Shown: positions 1-8,605 of the stretch, one piece after another
How the letters are laid out: the number at the start of each line of letters is the position of its first letter
Numbering within the stretch: the stretch's first letter is position 1
Origin: Plantactinospora sp. KBS50
GTDB lineage: Bacteria > Actinomycetota > Actinomycetes > Mycobacteriales > Micromonosporaceae
Length of the DNA stretch: 64,000 nt
Direction of reading: 5' to 3'
Assembly (NCBI RefSeq): GCF_002285795.1
Contig: NZ_CP022961.1
Location: 4,530,001-4,594,000 of the forward strand
Notes under the pieces: generated by a model
Seen by the model: the letters and a program-made list of their open reading frames with translations, nothing else
What the model was told of the DNA's origin: nothing
Databases searched by the model: none
Translations under genes and position numbers: made by a program

Positions 1-20
1 GGCCACCGTCGTTTCCTCCG

Positions 21-1307
21 TCAGTCCTGCGTCTTCTTCACCCGGACGGTCTTCACCGAGCGTACGTTGGTCAGCTCGGCGTCCACGCCCGCGACCTTCT
101 GCTTCAGTCGCACGGTGCCGGCCGGCGCGTCCACCACGTCGACCACCCGGGCCAGCAGCTTCGCCGTGTCGGTGTGCCCCGACTCGGTGGCCAGTTGGAC
201 CGCCCGGCCGAGCTTGGCGGTCGCGGTGTCGACGTCCCCGGCGTCCCGGGCCTTGAGGCCGTCCTGGATGGCGGCGGCCAGTTCCGCCTGCCCGGTGTAG
301 TGCGCCACCTGCTTGTTGATTTTCGTGGAGAGTTCCTCGTCGTCGGTCCAGCGGGCCAGCACCAGCCGCTCGGTGAGCACCTGGCCTCCACTGACCAGGC
401 TGACCCGGGCGGCCAGCAGTTCCTCGCCGACCGGCTGCGGTTCCAGCTCCACCGACACGTGGTAGTCGCGGCTCTCCGCGCCCCAGGCGCCGGTCGGGTA
501 GTCACCGATCCGGGCGCTCACCTCGGTACGCCGGTCGGTGAGCTCCTCGACCTGGGGAAAGACCTGCTTCACGAAGCGGATCCGGGCGCCCGCCGGGCTC
601 CACACCCGCAGCGTCACGTCGGCCACCGACTTGCCCATCGCCGACTCGGTCATCGCCTGGAACGCGGCCGGCAACTCGGCCGGGTCCTCCAGGCCGTCCG
701 CGCTACCCAGCAGCGTCGAGGCCACCTTGCGCAGCTCGTCGGCGACCCAGTCGGCGCCGACTCCCCGGCTGTCGCAGCTGAACCGGCCCTCGCACATCTG
801 CAGCACCTGGTGCAGCACCTCGGGCGTCTCGTGCTGGTTCTGCCCGTCGGTGAGCAGGATCGCGTGCTTCACCTCGGCGGGCTGGGCGGCGAACAGCTGG
901 TTGGCCAGGTGCAGCCAGCGTCCGATCGCGGTGCCGCCGAAGGCGTGCAGCCGGGCCACCGCCGCCTTGGCCTCGGCCCGGGTCCGGGCGTCGGCCGGCA
1001 CCATGCCGGGGTGCGGCGGATACACCAGGATGGCCTCGGTGTTTCCGGCGATCACCGCGAACGCCACCCCGTCGCGCAGGGTGTCGATGGCCACGGCGGT
1101 GGCCCGCTTCGCCTGGTGGATCTTGCCCTGCACCGACATGGAGCCCGAGATGTCCACCATGATGATCTCGGCGGCGCTCACCGGTCCGGTCTCGCGCAGC
1201 ACCGCGCCGCTGGCGGTGACGCTGACGATCGCGTCCACGACCCGCCTGCCGGCCGGCAGGTACTCGTTCTGGTCGACCTCCGCCACGAACTGCGGTTGCC
1301 CGCTCAT
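21..1307 (-). CDS. VWA domain protein, last gene of the pknG operon
   Basis: A 428-residue cytosolic protein with a von Willebrand A fold at about residues 45-215. The metal-ion-dependent adhesion site is complete: D52-x-S54-x-S56 (VDISGSMS), T126 in GGTAIG, and D154 in LLTDGQN. The C-terminal half is beta-rich followed by a charged helical tail, and resembles bacterial VWA proteins without a membrane anchor. The ATG at 1307 overlaps the TGA of the PP2C gene in an ATGA, so the two are translationally coupled. Family knowledge suggests a metal-dependent protein-binding role, and the context suggests an adaptor or substrate of the neighbouring kinase and phosphatase. The partner is unknown. The open frame continues upstream of 1307, but that part is antisense-type shadow of the PP2C gene. 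Confidence 0.88.
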   Translation of the reverse strand: MSGQPQFVAEVDQNEYLPAGRRVVDAIVSVTASGAVLRETGPVSAAEIIMVDISGSMSVQGKIHQAKRATAVAIDTLRDGVAFAVIAGNTEAILVYPPHPGMVPADARTRAEAKAAVARLHAFGGTAIGRWLHLANQLFAAQPAEVKHAILLTDGQNQHETPEVLHQVLQMCEGRFSCDSRGVGADWVADELRKVASTLLGSADGLEDPAELPAAFQAMTESAMGKSVADVTLRVWSPAGARIRFVKQVFPQVEELTDRRTEVSARIGDYPTGAWGAESRDYHVSVELEPQPVGEELLAARVSLVSGGQVLTERLVLARWTDDEELSTKINKQVAHYTGQAELAAAIQDGLKARDAGDVDTATAKLGRAVQLATESGHTDTAKLLARVVDVVDAPAGTVRLKQKVAGVDAELTNVRSVKTVRVKKTQD

Positions 1308-2491
1308 GCACGCCCTCCTGTCGTTGTGCTTCCGTCGGTCGGGGGAAACGGCAGCACGGCCACCGCGATGTTGTCGTGACCGCCGGCGTCCAGCGCCAGC
1401 CCGGTCAGCCCGGCCGCCACGGCGAGCGGGTCGGCGGGCAGGGCGGCCACCGCCGCGGCGAGCCGCTCCGGCTCCGGCAGGTAGTGGTGCAGCCCGTCCG
1501 AGCAGACCACCACGAGCCCGTCGCCGGCCGGCCGGAAGCTGTGCAGTTGCGGGTCCCGGCCGTCGCCGTCGGCACCGAGCCAGCGGATCAGCGAGACGGA
1601 CTCGGGGTCGACGCCCGCCAGTTCGGCCGGCACCGGGCGGCCCGCCGCCAGCCGCGCCCGGACCGAGTCGTCGAGGGTCAGCAGCGCCGGCCCGTCGGCG
1701 CCCAGCCAGTACGCCCGGCTGTCGCCGATCCAGGCGACCGTCACCGATTCCGCCGTGGCCACGGCCGAGACGTACGTGCAACTGGGCGGGGTGTCGCGGT
1801 CGGCCGGTTCGGCGACGTCCCGGACCGCGACGGTCGCGGCCCGGGCGGCGCTCTGGCTCGCCTCCTCGGGATCCGCGCCACCGGCCAGGCCGGCGCGCAG
1901 CGCACCGATCGCGGCCTCGACCGCGGCGGTGGCCGCCAGGTCGGAGCGGGCCGAGGTGGACACCCCGTCGCAGACCACCGCGAGGCTCGCCCCGGCCACC
2001 CGGTCGATGGCCACCGCGTCCTCGTTGCGCCGGCGGTTGGCCCGCTCGGTCACCGCGGCCGGGCCGCCGAGATCCAGCTCGGCCCGGTCGCTGCTCACCG
2101 AGCGCCGGCGACCGCATCCGTCGCAGTAGGCGCCGGCGGCCACCGGTCCGCCGCAGCCCGTGCAGGTGCCCGTCCCGGCCCGCGAGGAGAGCCCGGCCGT
2201 TCCCGGCCCGGCATCCCCCGCCGGAGCCGGCGCCGAGATCGGCGCCGAGCCGGCACCGCCGACCGCCGGGAGAACCGCGCCGCCGTCCGCCGGGGAAACG
2301 GCGCCGCCAGCCGCCGGGAAACCCGCGCCGCCGTCCGCCGGAGGAACACCGCCGCCGGCAGCGGGGGAAACGGCGCTCGCGCCGACCGCGACCGGCAGCG
2401 CCCCGGTACGCAGGTTGCGGCCGCACACCTCGCAGAACCGGTCCTCGGGGTCGGCCGGCGCCCCGTGCTCGGGGCAGGACGGCGCGCTCAC
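1304..2491 (-). CDS. PP2C-family Ser/Thr phosphatase with two N-terminal zinc ribbons
   Basis: A 395-residue predicted protein phosphatase. Two short zinc ribbons come first (C6...C20xxC23 and C110xxC113...C123xxC126), separated by a Gly/Pro/Ala-rich repetitive linker at about residues 40-100. The PP2C domain spans about 142-390, with NEDAVAID, the metal-binding CDG at 174-176, WIGDSRAYW, CSDGL and GGHDNIAV. The GTG at 2491 is the start because it forms a GTGA overlap with the stop of pknG. The downstream stop overlaps the VWA start in the same way. It is inferred to reverse PknG phosphorylation inside the same operon. The zinc-ribbon arrangement echoes the N-terminus of the adjacent PknG-type kinase. 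Confidence 0.9.
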   Translation of the reverse strand: MSAPSCPEHGAPADPEDRFCEVCGRNLRTGALPVAVGASAVSPAAGGGVPPADGGAGFPAAGGAVSPADGGAVLPAVGGAGSAPISAPAPAGDAGPGTAGLSSRAGTGTCTGCGGPVAAGAYCDGCGRRRSVSSDRAELDLGGPAAVTERANRRRNEDAVAIDRVAGASLAVVCDGVSTSARSDLAATAAVEAAIGALRAGLAGGADPEEASQSAARAATVAVRDVAEPADRDTPPSCTYVSAVATAESVTVAWIGDSRAYWLGADGPALLTLDDSVRARLAAGRPVPAELAGVDPESVSLIRWLGADGDGRDPQLHSFRPAGDGLVVVCSDGLHHYLPEPERLAAAVAALPADPLAVAAGLTGLALDAGGHDNIAVAVLPFPPTDGSTTTGGRA

Positions 2492-4767
2492 GTGAGCGTC
2501 CTCGGCCGCACCTCGTTGGCCCGGTCGACCAGCGCGATCCGGGCGGCCGGCGCGGTGGCCAACTGGGCCAGCGTGCGGTACGTCCGTTCCAGCCCGAACC
2601 GCAGCCCGCGCTCGGTGGGCGGGTGGCCGAGCACCCGGGCGCCCGGCGGCAGGGCGTTGCCCGCGCGGACCCAGTCCAGGGCCGCCTCCAGCATCTCGAC
2701 GGTCAGCCGGGCCTGCCGGCCGACGTCCAGCTTCAGCCGCTCCAGCCGGGCCGCGGCGGCCAGCAGCTCGCCGACGCCGCCCGGGAAGCCGTCCGCCGGC
2801 AGGTTGGCCCGGACCGCCGCCACCTGCGCGGCGATGTGCTGGCTGGAGCTGTCCGGCACCTGGTCCAGCGCCGCCAGGGCCGCGGCCCGGTCGCCGCGGG
2901 CCAGCCGGAGCCGGGCCAGCCCGAACGCCGCGCTGATGAAGCTCCGGTCGACCTGCCACACCCGCTCGTACAGCCGCTCGGCCAGCGCCGCGTCGCCGGT
3001 GCACTCGACCGCCGCGGCCAGCGCCAACCGGGTCGCCGGCTCGCCGGGCAACTGGTCGTAGGCGGCGTCGAACGCCAGCCGGGCCTCCGCGCCGCGGCCG
3101 GCGGCCAGCGCCGCCAGCCCGCGGTACCAGTCCACCCGCCAGTCGAACGGGTCGGCCGCGGCCAGCCGGTCCAGGTCCGCGGCGGCGCCCGCGTGGTCGC
3201 CGGCCTCCACCCGGGCGCGGGCCAGCCGGAACGCCACCTCGGGGCTCTGCGTGGGCGCGGCGGCGAGCTGGGCGACCAGTTCGGCGGGGTCGGTGGTGCC
3301 GAGGGTGGCCAGGTAGCCGGCGCCCGGGTCGAGGGCGTCCACCTGCGGCAGCGGCAGCGCCGCGGCCACCGCCGTCGGGTCGAGCCGGTGGGCGACCGCC
3401 GCCAGCCCCACCTCGCCGGCCCAGGTGCCGAAGGCCCGCCGCTCCGGGGTGAACTGCCGGGAGGCCGCCGGCCGGGGTACGCCGTCGGCGGCGGCCAGCA
3501 CCTCGCGGAGCACCCCGAGCAGTTGCTCGGCCATCTCCGCCGCGCTGCCGAACCGGCGGTCCGGGTCGGTGTGGCAGGCCCGGCGCAGGAACCGGTGGTA
3601 GGACTCCTCGCGGCCGAACAGCGGCACGTCGGCCGCCGCCGGCAGCCGGTCGGCGTACGTGCTGGTGAAGCCCCGGAAGTCGAAGCTGAGCACGGCCAGC
3701 GACCGGCCCACCGTGTACAGGTCGGCGCAGACCGACGGCCCCACCTCGGCCACCTCGGGCGCCTGGTAGCCCGGGGTGCCGTAGACGGCGCTCACGTCGT
3801 CGTCGACGTGCCGTACGGCGCCGAGGTCGATCAGCTTGAGCTGCTCCTCGGCGTGGATCACGTTGTCCGGCTTGAAGTCGCAGAACAGCAGGTCCCGCTC
3901 GTGCAGGTAGCCCAGGGCGGGCAGGATCTCCACCCCGTACGCGATGACCTCGGGCAGCGGCAGGGCACGCTCGCCGGTGGTCTCCCGCCGCTCGACCAGC
4001 ACGTCCCGCAGCGACCGGCCGCCGACGTACTCCATGACGATGTAGCCGACCGGTACGCCGGTCTTCGGGTCGGGATGCTGCACGAAGTCGTGGATCTTGA
4101 CGATGTTCGGGTGGTCGATCTCGACGAGGTAGCGCCGCTCGGTGACCGCCGCCGCCAGCGCGTCCGGGTCACCCGTGTTGATCAGACCCTTGAGCACCAC
4201 CCAGCGGTCGCTCACGCTGTCGCTGACGTTGCGGTCCCGGGCGAGGTAGATCCAGCCCAACCCGCCGTACGCGAGCGCCCCGAGCAGCTCGTACCGGTCG
4301 TTGATGAGGTCGCCCGGATGCAGCCGGGGAACGAACGAGAACGGCGTGCCGCAGTTCGGGCAGAAGCCCTCGGCCCGGCCCGGCTGGCCGTCCCGGCCAC
4401 GGCCCACCGGCTTGTCGCACTTCGCGCAGTACCGGCGCGACTCGGACACCACCGGGTCGGCGAGCACCGCGGCGGCCGGGTCCCGCAGCGGCACCCGGGG
4501 CAGGTCGATCAGGCCGGCACCCAGGCCGCCCCGGGTCGCGCCGCGGCTGCGGGTCGACGCCCTGGACCGGGTGGCCACCGAAGCGGCCCGGGTGGGCACC
4601 GACGGGACCGGCCCGGAGCCGCCCGGCGTACCCGTGGAACCGGCGGAGCCGGCGGACGGCGCGGCGGAACCGGCGGAGCCGGCGGGCGCCTTGCGGCCGC
4701 ACTCGTCGCAGTAGCCCTCCGGCCCGTAGCTGCCGGGGCAGCCGGCCCGGACACACGCTGTGCTCAT
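2488..4767 (-). CDS. pknG: PknG-type Ser/Thr protein kinase (rubredoxin-like, kinase, TPR)
   Basis: A 759-residue soluble kinase, close to the length of mycobacterial PknG. An extra N-terminal zinc ribbon (C5, C10, C20, C23) precedes a disordered linker. The rubredoxin-like motif follows (C114xxC117...C136xxC139), then the kinase domain (about 158-410). Its features are a Gly-rich loop, lysine K193 (VVLKG), a catalytic loop FCDFKPDN lacking the HRD arginine (D297), a DLG triplet at 314-316, and YGTPGYQAPE. The C-terminal third is TPR-like helical repeats. In mycobacteria PknG is linked to glutamate/aspartate sensing through GlnH/GlnX and acts on the FHA protein GarA. glnX and glnH are upstream here. 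The ATG overlaps the upstream stop as ATGA. Confidence 0.95.
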   Translation of the reverse strand: MSTACVRAGCPGSYGPEGYCDECGRKAPAGSAGSAAPSAGSAGSTGTPGGSGPVPSVPTRAASVATRSRASTRSRGATRGGLGAGLIDLPRVPLRDPAAAVLADPVVSESRRYCAKCDKPVGRGRDGQPGRAEGFCPNCGTPFSFVPRLHPGDLINDRYELLGALAYGGLGWIYLARDRNVSDSVSDRWVVLKGLINTGDPDALAAAVTERRYLVEIDHPNIVKIHDFVQHPDPKTGVPVGYIVMEYVGGRSLRDVLVERRETTGERALPLPEVIAYGVEILPALGYLHERDLLFCDFKPDNVIHAEEQLKLIDLGAVRHVDDDVSAVYGTPGYQAPEVAEVGPSVCADLYTVGRSLAVLSFDFRGFTSTYADRLPAAADVPLFGREESYHRFLRRACHTDPDRRFGSAAEMAEQLLGVLREVLAAADGVPRPAASRQFTPERRAFGTWAGEVGLAAVAHRLDPTAVAAALPLPQVDALDPGAGYLATLGTTDPAELVAQLAAAPTQSPEVAFRLARARVEAGDHAGAAADLDRLAAADPFDWRVDWYRGLAALAAGRGAEARLAFDAAYDQLPGEPATRLALAAAVECTGDAALAERLYERVWQVDRSFISAAFGLARLRLARGDRAAALAALDQVPDSSSQHIAAQVAAVRANLPADGFPGGVGELLAAAARLERLKLDVGRQARLTVEMLEAALDWVRAGNALPPGARVLGHPPTERGLRFGLERTYRTLAQLATAPAARIALVDRANEVRPRTLT

Positions 4768-5996
4768 GCCATTCCCCGTTCGCTCAGGTCGTTCAGTCGG
4801 CGCTGGTAGGCGGCCAGCGCCCGGGTGGCGGCCGGCAGGTCGCAGGGTGCCGCCCAGAGCAGCTCCTGGGCCCGCCGGCCGAGGTCGGACAGCCCGCCGT
4901 TCTCGGCGAAGCCCAGCCGGGCGGCCCGGGCCTGGTACGCCTCCAGCCGGCCGCGCAGCTCCGTCCGGCGCTCCAGCAGGCCGCCGGCGACCGACCGCAG
5001 CTCGGCCAGCCGCCCGGCCGCGTCCTCGGCGGCCCGCTCGGCGGCCGCGAGTTCGCCGGCCAACCGGGTCCAGCGACGCTCCCGGTACATCTGGTCGAGC
5101 TGGGCGAGCTGGGCCCGCAGTCCGGGCACCGGATCCGGTACGGCCGGCAGCACGGTGTCGGCGATCTTCTCCGTGGTGACGGCGTAGACCTCGGTCACCG
5201 CCCGGTGTGCCGCGTCCAGGTCGGCGAGCGCCCTGTGCAGCGCCTCGGCCCGGTGCGGGTAGCCGTCCCGCAGCGCCACGAACGAGGTCGCCAGCGCGTC
5301 CAGCGTGGCCAGCCGGGCGGTGAGCAGCCGCAGCCGCTTCTCCAGCTCGGTGTTGCCCGGACCGCCGGACGCCATCGCCAGCGGGTCCGCACAGCCGATC
5401 CCGTACGCCTCGCCGAGCCCGGCCGCGATCTCGTCGAGCAGGTCCTCGGACACCCCGTCCGGGCCCAGCTCGGTCGCCACGGCGCGGATCCCGTCCAGCG
5501 TCGCCAGCGGCGGCCCGAACCGGTCGGTCACCGCGGACCGGGCGGCGACCAGTTCGGCCAGCCGGTTCTCCACGTCCGCGGTGGCCTGCTCCAGGTGCCG
5601 GGCCAGGTCCACCAGCGTCCAGCGGACCAGGTCCGGCCGGCGCGGGTCGTCCGGCACCACGCCGTCGGGGGCCAGCGGCACCACCGGGGTACGCAGCAGC
5701 ACCGTCAGCTCCTGCAACTCGGCGTCGCCGGGCCGGTCCCGCCGGCCGCGCACGACCCGGGCCCGGTCGAGCTGGGCGCCCAGGGCGTTGAACTGGGACC
5801 ACAGCGCCCGCACCCGGGCGGCGAGGTCCGCGGCGCGGGTGGCGGTCTGCCCGGTCAGCGCCGTGTCCCGCAGCAGGGCCGAGCCCGGGTGGTTGTCCAC
5901 CCCCCACATCGCCGCCGAGATCCGGTCGTACGCGGCCACCAGCGCGACGATCGCGGCGTCCGCGTCGGCGCGACTCAGCGAGGCCGGTCCGGTCAC
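4764..5996 (-). CDS. Helical protein of unknown function between glnH and pknG
   Basis: A 410-residue Ala/Leu/Arg-rich protein predicted to be almost wholly alpha-helical, with probable coiled coils in the middle and C-terminal parts (for example ELEKRLRLLTARLATLDAL and the Glu/Arg heptads near residues 300-350). There is no signal peptide, membrane segment or catalytic motif. It starts with GTG at 5996. Its stop overlaps the pknG start (ATGA), and glnH ends 5 bp upstream, so it is a true operon member. The mycobacterial glnX-glnH-pknG operon has no gene here. Position suggests a scaffold or linker between the GlnH/GlnX sensor and PknG. That is inference, as no family was recognised. Confidence 0.8.
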   Translation of the reverse strand: MTGPASLSRADADAAIVALVAAYDRISAAMWGVDNHPGSALLRDTALTGQTATRAADLAARVRALWSQFNALGAQLDRARVVRGRRDRPGDAELQELTVLLRTPVVPLAPDGVVPDDPRRPDLVRWTLVDLARHLEQATADVENRLAELVAARSAVTDRFGPPLATLDGIRAVATELGPDGVSEDLLDEIAAGLGEAYGIGCADPLAMASGGPGNTELEKRLRLLTARLATLDALATSFVALRDGYPHRAEALHRALADLDAAHRAVTEVYAVTTEKIADTVLPAVPDPVPGLRAQLAQLDQMYRERRWTRLAGELAAAERAAEDAAGRLAELRSVAGGLLERRTELRGRLEAYQARAARLGFAENGGLSDLGRRAQELLWAAPCDLPAATRALAAYQRRLNDLSERGMA

Positions 5997-6001
5997 GGCG
6001 C

Positions 6002-6997
6002 TCAGTCCCGGTACCGGGCGGCCGGTGGCTGCGGCGCCGGCCCGAGCGCCGTCAGCCAGCGGTTGTACAGCCGCGCCCAGGTGCCGTCCGTGCGCATCCG
6101 GGCGAGCACCCCGTTGACGAACCGGACCAGGTCGGTGTCCGCCCGGTTGACGCCGATCCCGTACGGCTCCTCGGTGAACCGCGGCCCGACCACGGCCGTG
6201 TTCGGGTCCTGCGCGGCCAGCCCGGCCAGGATGCTGTCGTCGGTGGAGATCGCGGCGATCTGACCCTGCTGGAGCATCACCAGGCAGTCGGTCCAGTCCG
6301 GCACCGCCACCGGCAGCGGCTTGGCCGGGGCGGCGGCCACCGCCCGGATGGAGGTGCTGCCGATCGTCGCGCAGACCTTCTGCCCACCGAGGTCGGCGAT
6401 GCTGCGCACGGACGAGCCGCGGCGGACCAGGATGCGCTGGCCGGCGTCGAAGTACTCGGTGGAGAAGCTGACCTGCTGCCAGCGCTCACAGTTCATCGTC
6501 ATGGTCTGCACCACGAGGTCGACCGAGCGGTCCTGCAGGGACGGGATGCGGGCGGCCGAGTTGGTCGCCCGGAACTGGATCTTCGACGGGTCCCCGAAGA
6601 TGGCCCGCGCCACCTCGCGCGCGACGTCCACGTCGAAGCCGGTCAGTTCGCCGGTCAGCGGATCCCGGAAACCGAACCGGTAGCTGTTCTGGTCGACGCC
6701 GACGATCAGCCGGCCCCGCTTGGCGATCCGGCTCATGGTGGACCCGGCCGGCATCGCGCCCGGCTTCGGCATCGAGGCCGGCGGCCGGAAGCTCGCCCGG
6801 GCCTCGCAGTCCGGTGCGGCGCTGGCCGCGGCGCTGGGGATCTCCGCCGGATCCTGCACCCCGAGCGGCCGGGCCTGGTCCACCGCCGCGCCGACCGGCG
6901 GCAGCGGGTCGACCGCCTCCGCGCACCCGGCCAGCCCGAGCGCGAGCACCGCCGCCGTCGCCACGCACCGCGCCGCGGTGCCGAACCGCCGCCTCAT
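6002..6997 (-). CDS. glnH: GlnH-like glutamate/aspartate-binding lipoprotein
   Basis: A 331-residue exported solute-binding lipoprotein. Basic residues and a hydrophobic stretch lead to the lipobox LAGC, with the lipidated Cys at 25. The bacterial type 3 solute-binding domain covers about 85-320, beginning near GRLIVGVDQNSYRFGFRD and containing GFDVDVAREVARAIFGD and TMTMNCERWQQVSFSTEYFD. In mycobacteria the orthologous protein presents aspartate or glutamate to GlnX and so signals to PknG. No ABC permease or ATPase gene is adjacent, which fits a sensor rather than a transporter role. The ATG overlaps the stop of glnX (ATGA). Confidence 0.92.
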   Translation of the reverse strand: MRRRFGTAARCVATAAVLALGLAGCAEAVDPLPPVGAAVDQARPLGVQDPAEIPSAAASAAPDCEARASFRPPASMPKPGAMPAGSTMSRIAKRGRLIVGVDQNSYRFGFRDPLTGELTGFDVDVAREVARAIFGDPSKIQFRATNSAARIPSLQDRSVDLVVQTMTMNCERWQQVSFSTEYFDAGQRILVRRGSSVRSIADLGGQKVCATIGSTSIRAVAAAPAKPLPVAVPDWTDCLVMLQQGQIAAISTDDSILAGLAAQDPNTAVVGPRFTEEPYGIGVNRADTDLVRFVNGVLARMRTDGTWARLYNRWLTALGPAPQPPAARYRD

Positions 6998-8433
6998 CGG
7001 TACTCCGCCAACCGCCGTTGGATGCCCACCGCAACTCCCAACACCATGATCAGGGCCAGTGCCAGCACCCCGATGTCCACTCCGGACAGTGCCCGGCCGG
7101 CCGAACGGGCGTGCGCGGCGAACCGGTCGCTGTCGGCCACGATCGCGTCGGCGAGCACCTGATCCAGCTCGTTGAAGATCGTCGTCGTGGCCTCGGGACC
7201 GTCACCCACCACGGCCTGCACCGCCTCGGTGTATCCGCCGTTGTCGTCGAGCTGCCGCAGCTTCTGGTGCGCCGCCAGCCAGGCGCGGGCCTGCTCGGCG
7301 GCGTCCCGCGCGGCCGCGCGGGTGCCCGGATCGGTCGCCCCGTCGGCCGCCGCCCGCAGCAGCCCGCCCTGCCCGTCCGTGCCGATCAGCCGGTTCAGCA
7401 CGAGGGTGTAGTCCTCCTCGAACTCCGCACCGCCGCCGCGGGCCACCAGGGTCAGCGACTCGTCGGCGCGGGCCTGCAACGCGGCGGCCCTGGCCTGCAC
7501 CAGCCGGTCCACCTGGGCCGACCCGTCCCGGTCGCTGGCCGACAACCGGGTGGCGGTCACCACGGCCGAGGTCCCCAGCCAACCGATCAGCGCCACCACC
7601 GCGGCGGTCGCGATCAGCAGGCCGACGTTGAACACCCGGTTGGTCCGCCGGGTGAGCCACCGCTGGGCGGCCACCAGGGCGGCCACGGCCAGCACCCCGA
7701 GCAGCACCGCGAACCACGGGAACGACGCGGCGCCGGACCGCGCCTCGCGCAGCTCACCGCTGACCGTCCGGTAGAGCAGCAGCGCGGCCGGCAGCAGCCG
7801 CTCGCGCATCAGCCCCGACGCCTCCCGCAGGTACGCCGCACCGACCGGCAGCCCCTGCCGGTTGTACGAACGCGCCGTCTCGATCAGTCCGGCGTACATC
7901 GGCAGGCCGCTGGCGAGCACGGAGATCGTGTCGGTCCGCAGTTCCTCGCCGGCCCGGCCGGCGGTGAGCGTCGACAGCGCCGCGGTGGCCTGGCTCAGGT
8001 CCCGCTGGTAGCGCTCGCGCTGGGCGGCCGGCTCCACGCCACCGGACAGGAACGCGCTGGCGGCGGTGGCGTCCGCGTCGGAGAGCGCACGGTACAGATC
8101 CTGGGCGGCGACCACCAGCGGGCCGCTGCGGGAGGTCACGCCGTCGATCAGCGCGGCCCGCTGCCGCACCCCGGCGAACCCGATCGCGCCGACCAGGATG
8201 CCCAGCGCCACCAGGCCGGCGAGCACGGCCGCCAGCCGGCGGGGCGTGTCGCGCAGCCCGCCGCGGATCCGTGCCCGCAGGCCGGCCGGCTCATCCGCAC
8301 GCCGCACCCCGGGCACCGCCGCGCTGACCCCCGCGCCGGTGCCCGGCGTGGGCGTCAGGGTCGTCGACACCGCCACCACCCCGCTTCCGTTCCGATCACC
8401 GCCACCGCGATCACCGGCTGCCACCGTACTCAT
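6994..8433 (-). CDS. glnX: GlnX-like transmembrane sensor
   Basis: A 479-residue membrane protein with a cytosolic Pro/Thr-rich N-terminus and four hydrophobic helices at about 67-89, 238-258, 267-291 and 452-471. Two large helical extracytoplasmic loops lie between helices 1-2 and 3-4, the layout of mycobacterial GlnX, which receives amino-acid-loaded GlnH. The ATG at 8433 was preferred over an in-frame TTG three codons upstream. It is the first gene of the leftward operon. The 172 bp before it are shared with the divergent RyR-domain gene, so the promoters of both lie back to back. I see no convincing -35/-10 pair there. Confidence 0.85.
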   Translation of the reverse strand: MSTVAAGDRGGGDRNGSGVVAVSTTLTPTPGTGAGVSAAVPGVRRADEPAGLRARIRGGLRDTPRRLAAVLAGLVALGILVGAIGFAGVRQRAALIDGVTSRSGPLVVAAQDLYRALSDADATAASAFLSGGVEPAAQRERYQRDLSQATAALSTLTAGRAGEELRTDTISVLASGLPMYAGLIETARSYNRQGLPVGAAYLREASGLMRERLLPAALLLYRTVSGELREARSGAASFPWFAVLLGVLAVAALVAAQRWLTRRTNRVFNVGLLIATAAVVALIGWLGTSAVVTATRLSASDRDGSAQVDRLVQARAAALQARADESLTLVARGGGAEFEEDYTLVLNRLIGTDGQGGLLRAAADGATDPGTRAAARDAAEQARAWLAAHQKLRQLDDNGGYTEAVQAVVGDGPEATTTIFNELDQVLADAIVADSDRFAAHARSAGRALSGVDIGVLALALIMVLGVAVGIQRRLAEYR

Positions 8434-8605
8434 TGCCGGCAAGCCGCCAGGTCCCCCACTCGGCCAAGATCCGCGACGAAACGAAGAGATCCGATGGCCA
8501 CCGCCGGCGGCGGGCGTGCCCTCTCGGTAGGCCGGCGGATGTCCTTGCCGGTCCGGCGACGGTACGATCGCGGTGCGTCATCACCGCGATCGACAGGTGC
8601 CCGCC

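Noticed and set aside
538-4809. Very long plus-strand open frame opposite pp2C and pknG
   Set aside because: It is a GC-rich antisense shadow: Arg/Pro/Ala-rich, no domain, no ribosome site, and opposite clearly conserved genes.
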